A stretch of 64,000 bases of DNA. Source: Cystobasidium ongulense (taxonomy: Eukaryota; Basidiomycota; Cystobasidiomycetes; Cystobasidiales; Cystobasidiaceae). Positions within the stretch are counted from its first letter, which is position 1; each line of letters starts with the position of its first letter. Positions 12,540 through 24,723 of the stretch are shown piece by piece. Under the pieces are notes generated by a model, which saw nothing but the letters and a program-made list of their open reading frames with translations, was not told the DNA's origin and searched no databases. Both the position numbers and the translations under genes were made by a program. The stretch lies in assembly GCA_022835595.1 (NCBI GenBank), contig BQUP01000005.1, positions 496,001-560,000 of the forward strand, read 5' to 3'.

Positions 12540-14083
12540 ATGCTCGCTATCCTAGGCGCTGCAGCTGCGGCCACACTCGCTTTCGCCCCTGCTCTTGTCC
12601 GTGCTCAGCTGGATTCACTCAGAGGCACAATCCCCGGCTCGCTGCATCAATGCGAGGTGTGTATCGCACCGCTGCAAGCAATCTAGCTTGCATAGCCTTG
12701 CTGACTCGTCTATCTCCTGCTCCTCCTCCAGAACACAAACATGTTCTTCTTCGATAGCTCCAATGCCCGGTACGCGTTTCTCGACTGGCATGCATGCTGG
12801 GTGGCCGGTCGTCACGCCACACTATGCAGGACAAACACACTCAAGCATACACAAGCATCGTACTGACTATACAACCTATCTTCTGTTGCTACTGCTTCCC
12901 ACAGCCCCCTCACCGTCCTCTTCCTCGATCCTGACAACATCCCTGCCTCTGCAAGAAGTGGTACAGTTGAATTAAGTGATGCAGCAGGATATTCACCATT
13001 ACAAGTCATTCAAGGAATAGATACACCAGATGCAGCTCAATACAATTTCCAATTAGGTCTAGAAGCAGGTCAAGAATTTGAAGTTTTTGCTTTTCTGGAA
13101 AATGGTCAAGGAAAAGCTCTATCTTTGACTAGAACTGTCACTACTCCTCTACCGGGCGCTACTTCATGCTTGGGTGATGTTCAAACTACGTGAGTGATGA
13201 CCCTTTCTCCTTCTCTCGTCTTGGTCTTTTCTCTCTCTCTCTCTCTATCCTTCCTTTACTTTTCTCCGCTGGGTTGGGATTACCTAACTCAAACTGGCTG
13301 GATCCCGCACCATACCTCCGTTGCGTGGTCCAAACGGCTATCGACGTCCTTCTCCTCCTCTGGCTTGGTACAGTCTCGAATCTCTTCCTGACCGAACATG
13401 CTTCATCTTACTCCTCCACTCGCTCGTCATGCCATCGCCACATGTCGCTTTTACGGCTCATGACCACGTCTCTCCGTCTTTCTACCCATCCTCCACACTC
13501 GGCTTTCACGTCTTACACCCAATATAGTGTTTCAGGAGTTGACGCAGTTTCCACACCCTCTTCCTCTCGTTCCACTCGTCCTTCATCTTCCTCCTTCTCC
13601 TCATCAATTCGCCGAACATCTTCTTCCTCATCGAACAGAGTAAGCGGCGTCGATGCCGCCCCTGCCACTACGCCCGCAAGCTCGTCGACCGAATCAAGCA
13701 CTAGCGCTCGTCAAACAACGTGAGTTCTGCCACATCCTCTCGGGCGTTTCTACAGTTGTCCCTCAACGAAAATTGGCTAACCACCTTGCATACCATAGCT
13801 CTGCTCCATCGTCTACGGTTGCCTCCAATACTCGATCCACCTCCACTACTCGAGTAACAGCTACAGCTACACCGTAGGGCGCTCCACTTCTTCTACTAGT
13901 ATTCTCAGCTGGCTAACACTTTCCTCTTTCCTTTCCCTTTCTCTGTTCAGTACTACATCCGCTGGCTCGGCCGGAAATGCAGCTGCTCTTTCTTCTCTCC
14001 CTACTGGTGCTGCATCTTCGAACATGCTCATCAATGGTATGCTAGTACTCGTAGCTTCGTTGGCGGGTTTAGCTATGCTTTAA
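12540..14083 (+). CDS. Secreted Ser/Thr-rich, probably GPI-anchored surface protein
   Basis: A 279-residue protein from six exons (12540-12656, 12732-12769, 12905-13189, 13528-13719, 13799-13873, 13951-14083; 840 nt). It starts with a clear signal peptide (MLAILGAAAAATLAFAPA, cleavage near VRAQ). A compact domain of about 110 residues follows, bounded by cysteines (HQCENTNMFFFDSSNARP to PGATSCLGD). Next is a Ser/Thr-rich stalk, then a small-residue site and hydrophobic tail (AASSN, MLINGMLVLVASLAGLAML), the usual GPI layout. The Cys-bounded domain resembles in layout the ectodomain of the three membrane proteins just downstream, so it may be a secreted relative. The 338-nt third intron is long for this locus, so an alternative exon there is possible. 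Function unknown; a cell-wall or surface role is inferred. Confidence 0.72.
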
Positions 14084-14811
14084 GCGACAGAGCTCGAAAG
14101 CAGACCAAACATGCGAATAGACAGCTTTTCAACCCCGTCTTTGAACTTCCGTACATAGTTGATGTTAAGTTAGTTTGGTGAGAGTTCTAGAAAATTGACT
14201 TGGACACTACGGTATCGTTTTGTCCGTACTGTTTTTAGTCTGACCCTCGATGTTATTCGTATGAATTTTTATGTTTTGAATTCGGCAATTTATAACTTAT
14301 GGTGGACCATGAAACATTGGACGGTTTTATGAATTGACTTTGAAACAATAACACGCACTGCACGAGTTGTCGCCAGCCAGATCTCTGACCACAGTAGGGA
14401 GAAGAGGGCTACGTGGTGGTGGCAAGACCGCGTCCATCGCAGAAGATGGTTGGACTCGAATCGGCTGGTTTGCTATACTTTGACTCACCCAGCTATTCAC
14501 AGTACCGTACCCACCTTGCAGCACAGGGTGGAATATAGTCAGCACCCACCACTTGACCGCAGCCAATGAGGGATTTACGCCATCTACACATCTGGGGTTG
14601 TTGCATCAAGTTGGTTCTCGCGCGCGCCCATGACAAAAATCGCGATCGACGAGTGACTTCCGACACAGAGGCTGGAGAGAGAGACTTGTGCCAGCTTCTG
14701 GAACATTGGACTGACCCGCTTGTACGCTTGCTGACTGCTGTGCGTCTCCGAAAATGTATTAAATTGCTGGACTCCCTCGCGGAACAAGACTCTTCGAATA
14801 TATAGATAGAT
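14084..14811. other. Intergenic gap, no gene supported
   Basis: About 0.7 kb holding the 3' end of the GPI-type gene (AT-rich at 14150-14340) and the likely promoter of the next gene. Short ORFs on both strands have no recognisable content. Confidence 0.4.
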
Positions 14812-16374
14812 ATGCAGGCTTCGACTGTCAAGAGCCAACACTTTGAGAAGAGGCAGAAGAAGAGCAAGCGAGAAGTGAAGAATGCGCATAGTGATTCTAT
14901 CAGAAGGAAGCAGCCGTATAAAAGGCAAAATGATAATTCAATAGATGGTACAATAGACTGGGACACCACATCAGGAGACTGGAGGAGATGTGAGACTATG
15001 TATCTGACTTGGGCAGGTGGTCATGGTCCATTCAATATAAACGCTACTTCTTATCCCGACAATAACTCAAACGCAAATGGATACCAAGGTGCTCTGCAAT
15101 GGCAGATTGCTTATCTTGTCGGAAATCATAATTATCAATGGGTTGGTACGTGTTTTTCCTCCTACTTCCCATTTGATCCCCGTGGATCTCGAGATTTAGG
15201 AACATCACAACCAAATATGCACTTGCTGACGCGACTGCTCTGGCTTCACACTTGATTCATTACATACCATCTTTCCTTAAACGACGATACCACAGCTCGA
15301 GCACCTCCAAATACCACATTCTACTTTGATGTCGAAGACACAAGCAATGGAGAACGTATCTCTAGCTACCTCCCAATACATATAAATGATGCATTCGCAG
15401 CTGGTCTCACATCATGCCAAGTCGACTATAGTAATGCTGCCAACACAACCCTCATAATCGAAGGAAGCGACACTGTATCCATATCAACTACATCGATAAC
15501 AAGTTCCGCATCATTATCATCAGCAGCAGCAACAGCCATACAACCTGCTTCTACTTCATCATACTCCAATATGGGCACACAACAAGGAGATAGTATCTCT
15601 TCCTCTTCTCAAAATTCAATATCCGACAAAACCGTCAAAGCTCTCCATGCGGGAATCGCAATTCTCATCATAGCTTTGTTCGCGATGGGCTTGATGCAAT
15701 ACAGATTACGAAAACGATTAGCTAGATTACAAAAAGGCCATTCTACAGTTGGAAGATGGATGAATCATCATGATCTTGGTCTTGGCAGGGATGGCATAAA
15801 AGAGAAGAATGCTACAGAAGCTCGAGGCGCCGTGAGAGGTGGCCGTGAGAACGCGCAAGTCTTGAGACCTGCCTCTTCTTCGAGTAATCTATATGCGATC
15901 AGCGAAGCAGGTTCATCATCAAATTTCTTTGCACATAGATCCGCATCTCAATCAGGCGGTGGAAGTACTATATCACGTGCAGGATCAACATCAACGACGC
16001 GTCTTCGACCCTCTTCGATGTCATCATCAGCGACGAGTAACCCATTCGCTGACAATACAGAACCAATGGAAGATGAAGGGGATGACGATATAATCCATAG
16101 ATCAGCATCTCAAGCTAATCGATACTCACAAGCTGAGAGTATGATTTCAGATGCGAATACTGTTGTCACTTCTACATCCGGGAGATTATCATCTATAGCT
16201 CCCTCAGATCAAGTTTCTTCCATCGGTAATGCTTCAGTCATAAGCGATGATCATTATCATCGTGCTAAGGCTTTCACTATCGCTAGAGGAGCTGGGTTGA
16301 CTGGTGCGGCTGGAATTGGAGGTGGACAATTCCTAGATCCGAATAATCTCGCTTTTTTTGATAGTAGACGGTAA
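14812..16374 (+). CDS. Single-pass membrane protein of the local tandem family, copy 1
   Basis: A 470-residue protein, two exons (14812-15145, 15296-16374). The N-terminal half is an extracellular-type domain: CETMYLTWAGGHGPFNINAT, QWVARAPPNTTFYFDVED, closing with LTSCQVDYSNAANTT. A Ser/Thr-rich linker, one transmembrane helix (LHAGIAILIIALFAMGLMQY) and a basic stop-transfer RLRKRLARLQKG follow. The cytosolic tail shares FFAHRSAS, NPFAD, YSQAESMISDANTV and SDDHYHRAKAFTI with the next two genes. No N-terminal signal peptide is visible: the N-terminus is basic (KRQKKSKREVKN) and an in-frame stop lies just upstream of the ATG. It is either a reverse-anchored (N-out) protein or has a missed upstream exon. 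The W-x-GG-x-x-P(F/Y) motif recurs in many fungal surface proteins; ligand unknown. Confidence 0.75.
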
Positions 16375-17052
16375 GCGTGTGGAGAGAGCAGGGTTTTGAG
16401 AAGATAGCTAGATCGTATCGCATTATTTCATCATTTTTCACCTCAGCATTCGTACTTCCAGTTTCATAATATCATGTATCAGTCAGATTTGGACGCAATG
16501 TATCTACTAAACGCGCAGTCAAGCGAGTGCATCTTAACTGGACTGCCGCACATCTAAAATGGACGCGACTTGCCTTGCTTGTGACTCTTGCTTTGTACCG
16601 TGGTCATATGAAGGCCGGCCGGGTTCAGCATGCAGTAGATGCTTTGCCGAACGTGCACGTGATCTCTGCAACAACGCGTGTTGGCCTGCTATTTTCCAGA
16701 GCTAGAGCAGATATCCACCGGCACTTGTCGAATGCAGTAGTGATAGTCCAGAAAGTAGTGCAGTACTATCGAGAAAGTAGTGCAACATTACTTTGTTCTG
16801 CTTCCTTCCTGCATGCAAAGACGGTCCAAGCCCAAGCTGGCCCTATTTCCCTTCGGCATGCTTCGCAAACCTTGAATGGCGGCTATCCAAGCGGAAGCAA
16901 GACAGAAGAGTTCAAAGCAGTTGGATGTGTTCGACTCTGTACTTTAGCTTGTTAATCGTCCATCAGCGATCATACAACTGCGCTCACTGTAGTCTTGGTA
17001 CTATACCTGCTTGCGTTCAGAGAAACGCGCCTGGGAAATACGACAATCAATC
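16375..17052. other. Intergenic gap, no gene supported
   Basis: About 0.7 kb. A 142-codon frame at 16527-16955 lacks family motifs and I treat it as chance. A short direct repeat (agaaagtagtgca) occurs twice at about 16749-16785. Confidence 0.35.
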
Positions 17053-18475
17053 ATGAAGCAATCGCACGCATCAAAGCACACACACGCACTGCAGCAACGA
17101 CAGCAGCAAGCAGACGACGACGACAGCCAGATCCACTGGAGCGACGGATATGCAGCCCCGTCCGCTGTTCAGCCCTGCAGCAGCGTGGGCCTGTCGTGGT
17201 CCGGCGGTGTGCCCCCGTATGGTCTGCAGGGACGCTGGTGGCCGGACCAGACGAGCAGCTACACCGACGATACCGCGAGAGAATGGATCATAGCGTCTGA
17301 TATGTCGTATGCTACGTACGACTGGCTGGGTGCGTCGCTAGCTCTAGGCCTCGTACTTGTCCTAGTTGCTGACCCGTCGCACTGACCGATATCGCATTGC
17401 AGCTACCGTCCCTGCCAACTCGACAGTCTGGATAGACGCCTTTGACAGCGCATCAAGCCAAAGCAGCACCTTGATCTTCCGAGTCAACTATACAACCTCC
17501 GCCCAGCCTGATTCGACATGGTGTATGTCGCAGTATCCCGAGGCAGTAGCCGCCTCTCCAGGTGTACGAGTGGATCTCCAGCAGGCTGCCATTATCACGT
17601 CGAGTGCGATGGCGCCCACAACAACATCTACAACAACATTTAGCAGATCATCTTATACACTCGCTCCAGCGCGCAACGGCACAGGCTCTTCAAGCGGCGC
17701 TACTCAAACGCTCGCAGAGAAAGAATATGGAGATAGGTCTGGCGTCATCGCTGGTCTCTCAATTTCCGTCGGAGTACTATCTCTAGCTTTCTTACTGTTG
17801 CTCTTCTTTCATATACGCCTAATAAGACGTGTAAAACGATCTGAAAAAGGCCAAGCGACTATCGGGAAATGGTCAAAGCGACACTTTGACGATGATGCTC
17901 AGGAATTAGACGATGCGGAAAAGCCGTGGGAATCATTCACTATCACAAAGCCACAACCAACGTCATCTTTATCGTCAAGGAAGGAACGCATACCTCATAC
18001 ATTGAGTGGTGCTTCCTTGTTTAGCACACAAAGTGGCACAAGCAGAATGTCCTCTTTCTTCGAGAATAGATCAGCATCTCGGACCGGCCAGAATAATAAC
18101 AACGAACGACACGACATGCGCCAATCTTCATCGAGTACTGCCAATCCCTTTGAGGACTACAGTGAGATTGCCAGCACGTCATCGCACCACACCACGAGAA
18201 CGACAACGACAATGGGTGAAAATGCATTATCAGCATCGATATCAAAACGATACTCGACTGCAGAAACTGCGATTTCGGAATCCAATACTATACAATCTGG
18301 AAGTGGGAGGAGTCATTTATCTGCTACTCCTTCTGAACAAGCTTCTACTGTCGGAGGTGCTTCGGCTGTCAGCGATGAATACTATCACCGTAAGAAAGCA
18401 ACTACTATCTCACCTACTGGAACTTCGGGTAGTGCTATGAGAAAGTTTTTGACTCCCGGGAGGAATGGAGCTTAG
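17053..18475 (+). CDS. Single-pass membrane protein of the local tandem family, copy 2
   Basis: A 449-residue protein, two exons (17053-17329, 17403-18475). The ectodomain has VQPCSSVGLSWSGGVPPYGL, GRWWPDQTSSYTDD, REWIIASDMSYATYDW, then ATVPANSTVWIDAFDSASSQ and a closing Cys. Its transmembrane helix (VIAGLSISVGVLSLAFLLLL) is followed by basic RLIRRVKRSEKG. The cytosolic tail carries SSFFENRSASR, ANPFEDYSEI, KRYSTAETAISESNTIQSGS, SEQASTVGGASAVSDEYYHR and KKATTISP. It is much closer to copy 3 than to copy 1, so the 2/3 split is the more recent duplication. The intron after the ectodomain Trp is at the same place and phase as in copies 1 and 3. No signal peptide is visible (MKQSHASKHTHALQQRQQQ). 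Confidence 0.77.
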
Positions 18476-19182
18476 TGATATCTTCGAAGCGAATGACTGA
18501 TATATCTCGCAATTATCGCATCGTATGGCATTAAATCGTCCTGTTAAGTACAAATGCGTATGATAGCGTCACGGGCCGCGATCCCTCCAGGTGTATACTA
18601 CGACTTCAGTCTTGGCATGTATCATAACATGATATCAGAGAATGGGGAATAGAGAATGAGCTAGAGCAATTACTATTGATTGTTACTATCTCTTAACTCA
18701 GAAGTATCATTTTGATGAGTTTGGTGCTTTTGTCGTTAGCCTTTCAAGCGACAGTCTTTAACATGCTAGTCCAGGTAAAGCGAATCGAAGTAAAACACCA
18801 GTCCCAGTCGAGTAGTCTAGACATGATGCTTTTACAACTGCACTCCGAATCATAACGGTATCATGTCGCACGCATTCGGCATTTGAGTATTTTCACGTGA
18901 CTGGGATTTCTTTCCATTTCCGGCCGCCGATATCGACGCGGACAAGGAACGCTTGACAGGGAAGAGGGTGTTTGCATATCGGACAAGCAGAGCAGAAGAT
19001 TCAAGCAAGCCTCGAGCAGGTCAATTGTCGAAGCACTTGATCAGGACAACTCGGTTATCCATCTACCTGAGATGCTGCACCCTTGACACTTGGCTTGCCT
19101 CAGCCTTCCTAGCAGCAGAGTCCCGAGTGCATGCCAGACGCTGTTCACAATAGGCAATAATCGCATCGCAAGACCCCAGCGC
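18476..19182. other. Intergenic gap, no gene supported
   Basis: About 0.7 kb between copies 2 and 3 of the tandem family. Nothing recognisable beyond the expected 3' UTR and promoter. Confidence 0.35.
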
Positions 19183-20638
19183 ATGCATATGGCCAAGATG
19201 CAGAGCAGCAATGGCAACGGCAACACTGCAAGTGTAAAGCAACGACGACAAGCAACTAGCTTCCCGTGGGATGAGGATACCGGGCCCACGTCGGTTCAGC
19301 CCTGCGACAATGTCACGCTCGCATGGCATGGCGGAGTGCCCCCGTACACTCTGCGTGGAAGATGGTGGCCCAACAACTCCTCAGGCCTCTTCGAAGACAC
19401 GCGCGAATGGATCATAGCATTCAAACTGCCATATACAAGCTTCAGTTGGACAGGTGAGTCGTGTCGGCGGAGTTCACGCGTTGCGGGATGCACGGGCTGA
19501 CTCAGGCAGTGGTGTTACTCTGACTGACCATCCAACCACCCTGTTTTGTAGTTGCAATACCACCCGCATCTACAGTCTACATCGAGAGCTTCGATAGCGT
19601 TGTATCTTCAACAACTACTCGAATCATCCGCGTTGGCGAGTATGATACCTTGGGTCGATGCCAGTCGGCCTTCCCGCAAGCTATTGCCGCCCCAGCGGGC
19701 GTGAATGTAGACCTCGCTCTGGGATCTTCAGGGTCGAATAGCGGTAAGTCATTGTTTTTAATACACCAGACTAGTCGACAGAAATGCTGAGTCCTGCTCA
19801 TTTTTCCTTTCGACTTTTTGACCGTCTTCGAGCAGTATCATACTATGACGATCCAACTGACGCTGTCACGGGACTCTCTGTCGTCGTCGGTCTACTCTCA
19901 TTGGCCCTCTCCTTCTTCGTATTCCTCTATATTCGCTTACGGAGGCGCTTGAAAGGGTTGGAGATTAAACAAATGACAATGACCAAATGGGCCAAGCAAC
20001 CGTACAACGATCCGAGCGAAGGCAACACCAGTGCAACCAGTGAAACAACGGAGAAACCGTGGGAGACATTCTCTTCCATCATGAAACCTCACGCAATCTC
20101 TTTTAAGCCTTTGCCTTCGCCAACGGAATCGACGGCGTCAACCTCAAAGTCTCCTGCATCTTCTGATCCATTCTTTGGCTCATCCATACTCAGCAAACAA
20201 AGTACAAACAGAAGCACACATTCGTCATTTTTTGAGAATAGATCAACTTCGAGTCTTGGAGGCGTTTGCCGCGATAAACCCCTTCCACGGGGTTATGCAA
20301 GCAATCCATTTTCAGACGAATATAGCGAGATAATCAGTATTACGACACGAAGTAATACAGATGACGAAGAAGAAGAAAACCACTCGAGTGCAAGCAGCAA
20401 GAGACATTCAACGGCAGAAACTACAATCTCGGAAAGCAATACTATACAATCAGGTAGAAGTCACATTTCTTCAACTGCAATGTCGGAACAAGCTTCTACT
20501 GTAGGAGGCGCCTCAACCGCCAGCGACGAGTATTATCATCGCAGAAAGGCATGCACTATTTCCCCGACTGTGCAGAAACTCAATGGACTTCCTTTCTTGA
20601 ACCCGGAAATGGCTTCTTCTTCAAACTATAGACGATGA
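19183..20638 (+). CDS. Single-pass membrane protein of the local tandem family, copy 3
   Basis: A 421-residue protein, three exons (19183-19453, 19552-19743, 19836-20638). The ectodomain has VQPCDNVTLAWHGGVPPYTL, GRWWPNNSSGLFED, REWIIAFKLPYTSFSW, AIPPASTVYIESFDS and closing CQSAFPQAIAAPAGVNVDL. The transmembrane helix (TGLSVVVGLLSLALSFFVFL) precedes RLRRRLKG. The tail shares SSFFENRSTSS, SNPFSDEYSEI, KRHSTAETTISESNTIQSG, SEQASTVGGASTASDEYYHR and RKACTISPT with copy 2. Compared with copy 2 it has an extra intron before the membrane helix and a shorter Ser/Thr linker. No signal peptide is seen. In-frame ATGs at 19189 and 19090 are alternative starts; neither creates one. Confidence 0.75.
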
Positions 20639-21147
20639 AGTACATCAGTCTGGACGCACAATCCTCAATAGGGAGAAATGTCAGTGGGTTAGTAGACCAA
20701 CCGCTAGGAATGAAGTGTGTTTTCAAATGGTGTACGGTTAGAGGTTCAGTTGAGAGTAGTTGATTGCGGCACAGTCTGTACGAGTAAAGAGGCAAACAAA
20801 AGAGTCCATGTATTCTGTCAGGCATTCATTGTAGTCCGTTTAGCACATTTCATCATCATCAAATCACAAAAATATATACATCAAAGTAACGAGGGAACCA
20901 CAAGGGATTCGTAGGGACACTAGCTCATGACTGCCCACACAATGCTACAGGTAGAAAGTAAGGAGGAATACTGATACATCCCGCTTAGCTTCAGCTAAGC
21001 AAGGGAAAATGTCATTGCGATGTGCTTTGACATTGAAGAACTATTGAGCTCCTTGTGCAGGTTGGTTAACATTTTGACCAGGGCGATAGACCGGTATGAT
21101 GTACATTCGTTATTGCAGCGATGACGGAAGTGCGAGTTCGCGGGAGC
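20639..21147. other. Convergent 3' intergenic region
   Basis: Half a kilobase between two converging genes. It should hold both 3' UTRs. AT-rich around 20840-20900. No gene seen. Confidence 0.4.
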
Positions 21148-23027
21148 CTAAGCATGACCCTCCTCTTCGGCTTCCACAGACCCTCTTTCAACATCTTCAT
21201 GATCGTTGTTAGCTTCCCGCCGTAACCTCCTGTTCCTTCTCAATCGTCTCAATCTTCCCTTCTTCTGCGTACCATCTTCTTCGCCCAGCACAGCCCTCTG
21301 ACATACCGGACATCTACCAGACGTCTGTAGCCAAGGAGCTAAACAGTCTTTGTGTATGGTATGCCCACAAGGCAGTAGTGACAGTGGTTCCAAGTCTTTC
21401 AATGCTTTGTCGCGCTCTTCTGGAGTTGATTTAGCTGATGGTGGTGGTTCGTAATCGGATAAACAGATTGGACAACTGCTTAGATTGTCAGGGAGAGGAT
21501 GAAGTGGATATTTCGTCGGTACGTATAGGCCGTTGGCAGCGCCTTTTGCCGCATTCGATACACCATCGCTAGCAGAGCCTCTTTTGCGCTTGAAGAAGAT
21601 ACGCAGTAGATGACGTCGTCGAGGTTTAAAGGATGCATTTTCGGGTGATTGGCTTGATGAAGTAGCTGTATTGGGAAGGGACGAAGCATCTTCTGTTCTA
21701 CTGTCTGACCGCTTTTCAGCATGTCCGCCTTCATAGGGAACTGTGGCTTGTGATTTCTCTGCTGTCTCCGGTGCAGGAATGTAGTATACAGTGGGCAGTT
21801 TAGCGATTTCTTCCTTAGTCAATGGACCAATTTCATGCTTCTTTTCGAGCCCTCCAAATGCGCGGAGAATCATAATAACGACTGTCGAAAGAAGCGCACA
21901 CAAGATACTCAGAATCAAATGCTTTTCGCCAAGTAAGGATAGCACTTAGGCGAAAAACTCACGGGGTAAGAAGAAAACGACCGCGAGAATGATAATAGCC
22001 AATTCGGCGATGCGAATGTATGCGATGATGAGAATGGTCAAGGCGGACCACCACATATATGGACTAGTGTCTCGACATTGTCCGCCAGAATAGAGCCAGA
22101 CGTTGCCCAGGAAGAACCAGACGAAGGAGAAGAGAGAAATCAGATCGGAAGCACTGTCGGCGATGATTCAAACTGGTTAGCTCAGAGGTACACATAGCAG
22201 TTCACGGCATATCTTGCAGCCTTACCTCCGTAATCTTGAATCAAGGCGGGAATTGCCGACAACGCGACGTGACTCCCTTCGTTCCCTACTTTCCGGTGTA
22301 TCTTCCTCACCACGCGGAGGGCGTCTGAAGTATAGGTTTCAGAACACGTTTCAACTTTGTCAATGAGCACTATAATGCAAGGATTGACTCACCCAGGCGG
22401 TGCCAGAGCGTTGTAGAATGATACTGGATATGCGATTGCAACTCTGATGACATGTAGAGCAATGAAGACTCTTAGAGGTTTTTCACATGTCTGGTGAGCC
22501 GATAATGCAAGCATGATGATGAATGTTGCAACTTGAGCAATTGTAAATGCGCCTTGAAACAGAAGGGCACATCTTGAGCGTGACCTTAGTTGTGTTACGC
22601 CTGACCACAATCTGCGCGCCAAGGAGATTCGAAGCTGAGCAGCTGGTGTCATGTTTGCTGTTGGAGTTGCAGGAGGTATGCTATCCTCGATATTGTCTTC
22701 GTGTACATCGTCGCTTGCTTCGTCACCTTCATGCGTGTCAGCAGCAGCGGAATCGCCAACACTGGGCGATGCAGCCGGTGAACGCGGACGACGACGAGTA
22801 GGGCCATCTAGAGTGTCCTCTTCATCGCTCTCGTTTGCAGTGGCATACGAGCTCGCTCTCGTTGACGGCCTCACAAGTCCAGGATTGGCGTTGTTGCTGC
22901 TGCTGCTCTCGCCACCGTGGCTTCCAACTCCGGCTACAGCAGTCACGACAGCCAAGGTGACTGCCGGGGGGTACGAGTGAGATATCGTCGTATCTCCAGT
23001 TGTAAGGTTCCCATCTTCTGCACTCAT
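21148..23027 (-). CDS. Multi-pass membrane RING-H2 E3 ubiquitin ligase
   Basis: The protein starts MSAEDGNLTTGDTTISHSYP. A long acidic, Ser-rich cytosolic region (DEEDTLDGPTRRRPRSPAAS) leads to hydrophobic helices (FTIAQVATFIIMLALSA, VFIALHVIRVAIAYPVSFY), then further membrane segments in the third exon (LISLFSFVWFFLGNVWLYSG, WWSALTILIIAYIRIAEL, AIIILAVVFFLP). The C-terminal RING is SSCPICLSDYEPP, then LLPCGHTIHKDCLAPWL and GRCPVCQRAVLG, the C3H2C3 pattern. The tail is basic then acidic. Four exons: 23027 to about 22390, about 22320-22210, about 22165-21960, and about 21865-21148. This architecture is common in fungal ER/Golgi/vacuolar E3 ligases; the substrate is unknown. Exon ends are estimated by eye. 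Confidence 0.82.
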
Positions 23028-23280
23028 CCTCGCCTTTCAGCGAGCGAGAGGTGTAGTCAGAGTGAGGGCAAGAGACAAGCAAGTTGGTCTGGGCGGCGGG
23101 CGTGAGGACTCTTTGCCACTGGAACATACAGTGTAAAACAAAGGCAGTGTGTATGGTTGGCGTCATTACTGAACGCTCCATCGCAGAATCATATAGTGGC
23201 TAGGCCGGGGTCTCTAGAATTTACGATCTCTAAGTCTATAATACTTGAAGATCAAACACTATTAAAGCACAGATCATTCC

Positions 23281-24292
23281 CTAGTCCTCCCAAACTGAAC
23301 TGCTTACTTTCCTGATAACCTCTATGACAGTTATCCAATGACTTCTATCGAATTCAAATGTACCGGCATCCTTCGAAGGTGGGTTTAGGCATTCCAGAGT
23401 AGCTTTCATAGCAGCTTCCACGGCATTGGGCCAAGTCCAAGCAATCTGAAGGAGTTCACCGTCCAGTAGTTGATCTGGAACTGTAATTACATCTTCTCCC
23501 CGTAGTAGAGTGCTCCTATCTTGGTCGAAGGAGACGCCGACTAGCTTGGAGCGAGTGATGCCGAGTTGAGTCAGATCCCACATGAGGAAGATCCGAATAA
23601 TGGCGCCAAGGAGAGAGGTACAGGCTTCCATATAGAGACCATCGCACTCGTCGTGGTGTGCCATGTTATATGCAGCATTCAGGGCATATGTGTGGTAGTC
23701 GCGTGGATTGGACCAAGGTGAGACGTGCTCGTGGTCTAGATGAAGGGTGTCAGTAGTCGTAATTGCAATGGCGCGGATGGCGAGGGGACACACCTATCAT
23801 ATCCTTCCACGGAACTGAGTCCATAGTATAGATGGACAGGCTATGCTCAGCTTCAGCCCATGCCTTGATGAAGCCAAGGCGAGTTTCGAATTCCTGCTTG
23901 AAGGCGGCGGTCTTGATGCCGCCGAAGACCGGGATATTGGAGTAGAGGATGTTCAGAGTTGAGCGCTGTATAGTCAAGGTCAGCAGCATTATAAGCTTGC
24001 AACGTAATGAAGCACAACCTACACTCTTGGAACCAGAAACAGGTGGAGGAATGTCCTTTGAAGCTCCTTCGCATTGCCTGGACTACAAGGCAACGCAGAA
24101 GAGTGAATACACGACTGGGGAGGATGAAGGGCAGGGAGCATGACTCACGCAATAGAAAGGCTGGTGTACAAACGCAGCAGGTTGGTCGATGGTCTCCCCG
24201 CACGTCGAGCAGGTGGTCGTCTCGCTGAAGGCAGCAGAACTGAAGCTGTCCTTGCTGGAGCTCTCGCTGGTGACACTCGCGGCTGTAGGCAT
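23281..24292 (-). CDS. MYND-like zinc finger protein, degenerate finger (tandem paralogue 1)
   Basis: Starts MPTAASVTSESSSKDSFSSA. The finger reads CSTCGETIDQPAAFVHQPFY followed by CSRQCEGAS after splicing to the acceptor just before TCCAG at about 24080. This keeps the first C-x2-C and the YCSxxC element but lacks the middle C-x2-C and the closing H/C pair of a true MYND. The remaining helical part (STLNILYSNIPVFGG, IIRIFLMWDLTQLG, VPDQLLDGELLQIAWTWP, HWITVIEVIRKV) matches the neighbouring gene at 24724-25715 segment by segment. The two are tandem duplicates on the same strand. MYND fingers usually bind proline-rich peptides; here the role is unknown. An upstream ATG near 24676 is in frame, so the N-terminus may be longer. 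Confidence 0.65.
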
Positions 24293-24723
24293 GGTTAGCT
24301 GCGAGAGAGTAGCTGTGGGGTGATACAAAGCTAAGAGACCAGAGGCATCAGTGCAGACGTTGCAGCTCGCTCTCGTCCATTCCCATGCTGCATTCTGTGT
24401 ATCCTCCTTTGCCGCGACAGGCCAGAACGGGCTCGACGATGCAGCGTGATATCGAGAGTGAGATGCTGCCTCGTGCAGACGGCTCGTTGCTGAGACGTGG
24501 AATAATTGAGTGATCCATTGCTTCGCTGCTGCCGTGCCTTTCACAACTGTCGATGTGGTGCAGAAGTAAGCTGGACACGTCCACCGTCGTGGTCTTCTGA
24601 GGAAGCAGCTTGGTGGCGAGGATAACGTGGCGGAAAGGCTCGAAGGTTTACACGACAACACGGTATACATTGGCAAGAGCCGAATGACAGTCTAAACAGT
24701 GTAATACCGAGGGCATAGGATGG

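Noticed and set aside
13190-13723. A 177-codon frame starting MSDDPFSFSRLG
   Set aside because: Its first part is the third intron of the GPI-type gene (GTGAGTGATG donor at 13190); only the last part is exon, in the same frame.
14327-14969. Overlapping minus-strand frames at 14327-14969
   Set aside because: They overlap the start of the tandem membrane protein copy 1 and contain no motif.
16527-16955. 142-codon open frame between tandem membrane-protein copies 1 and 2
   Set aside because: No motif, no splice signal, low-complexity mix of residues, and it lies where a promoter is expected.
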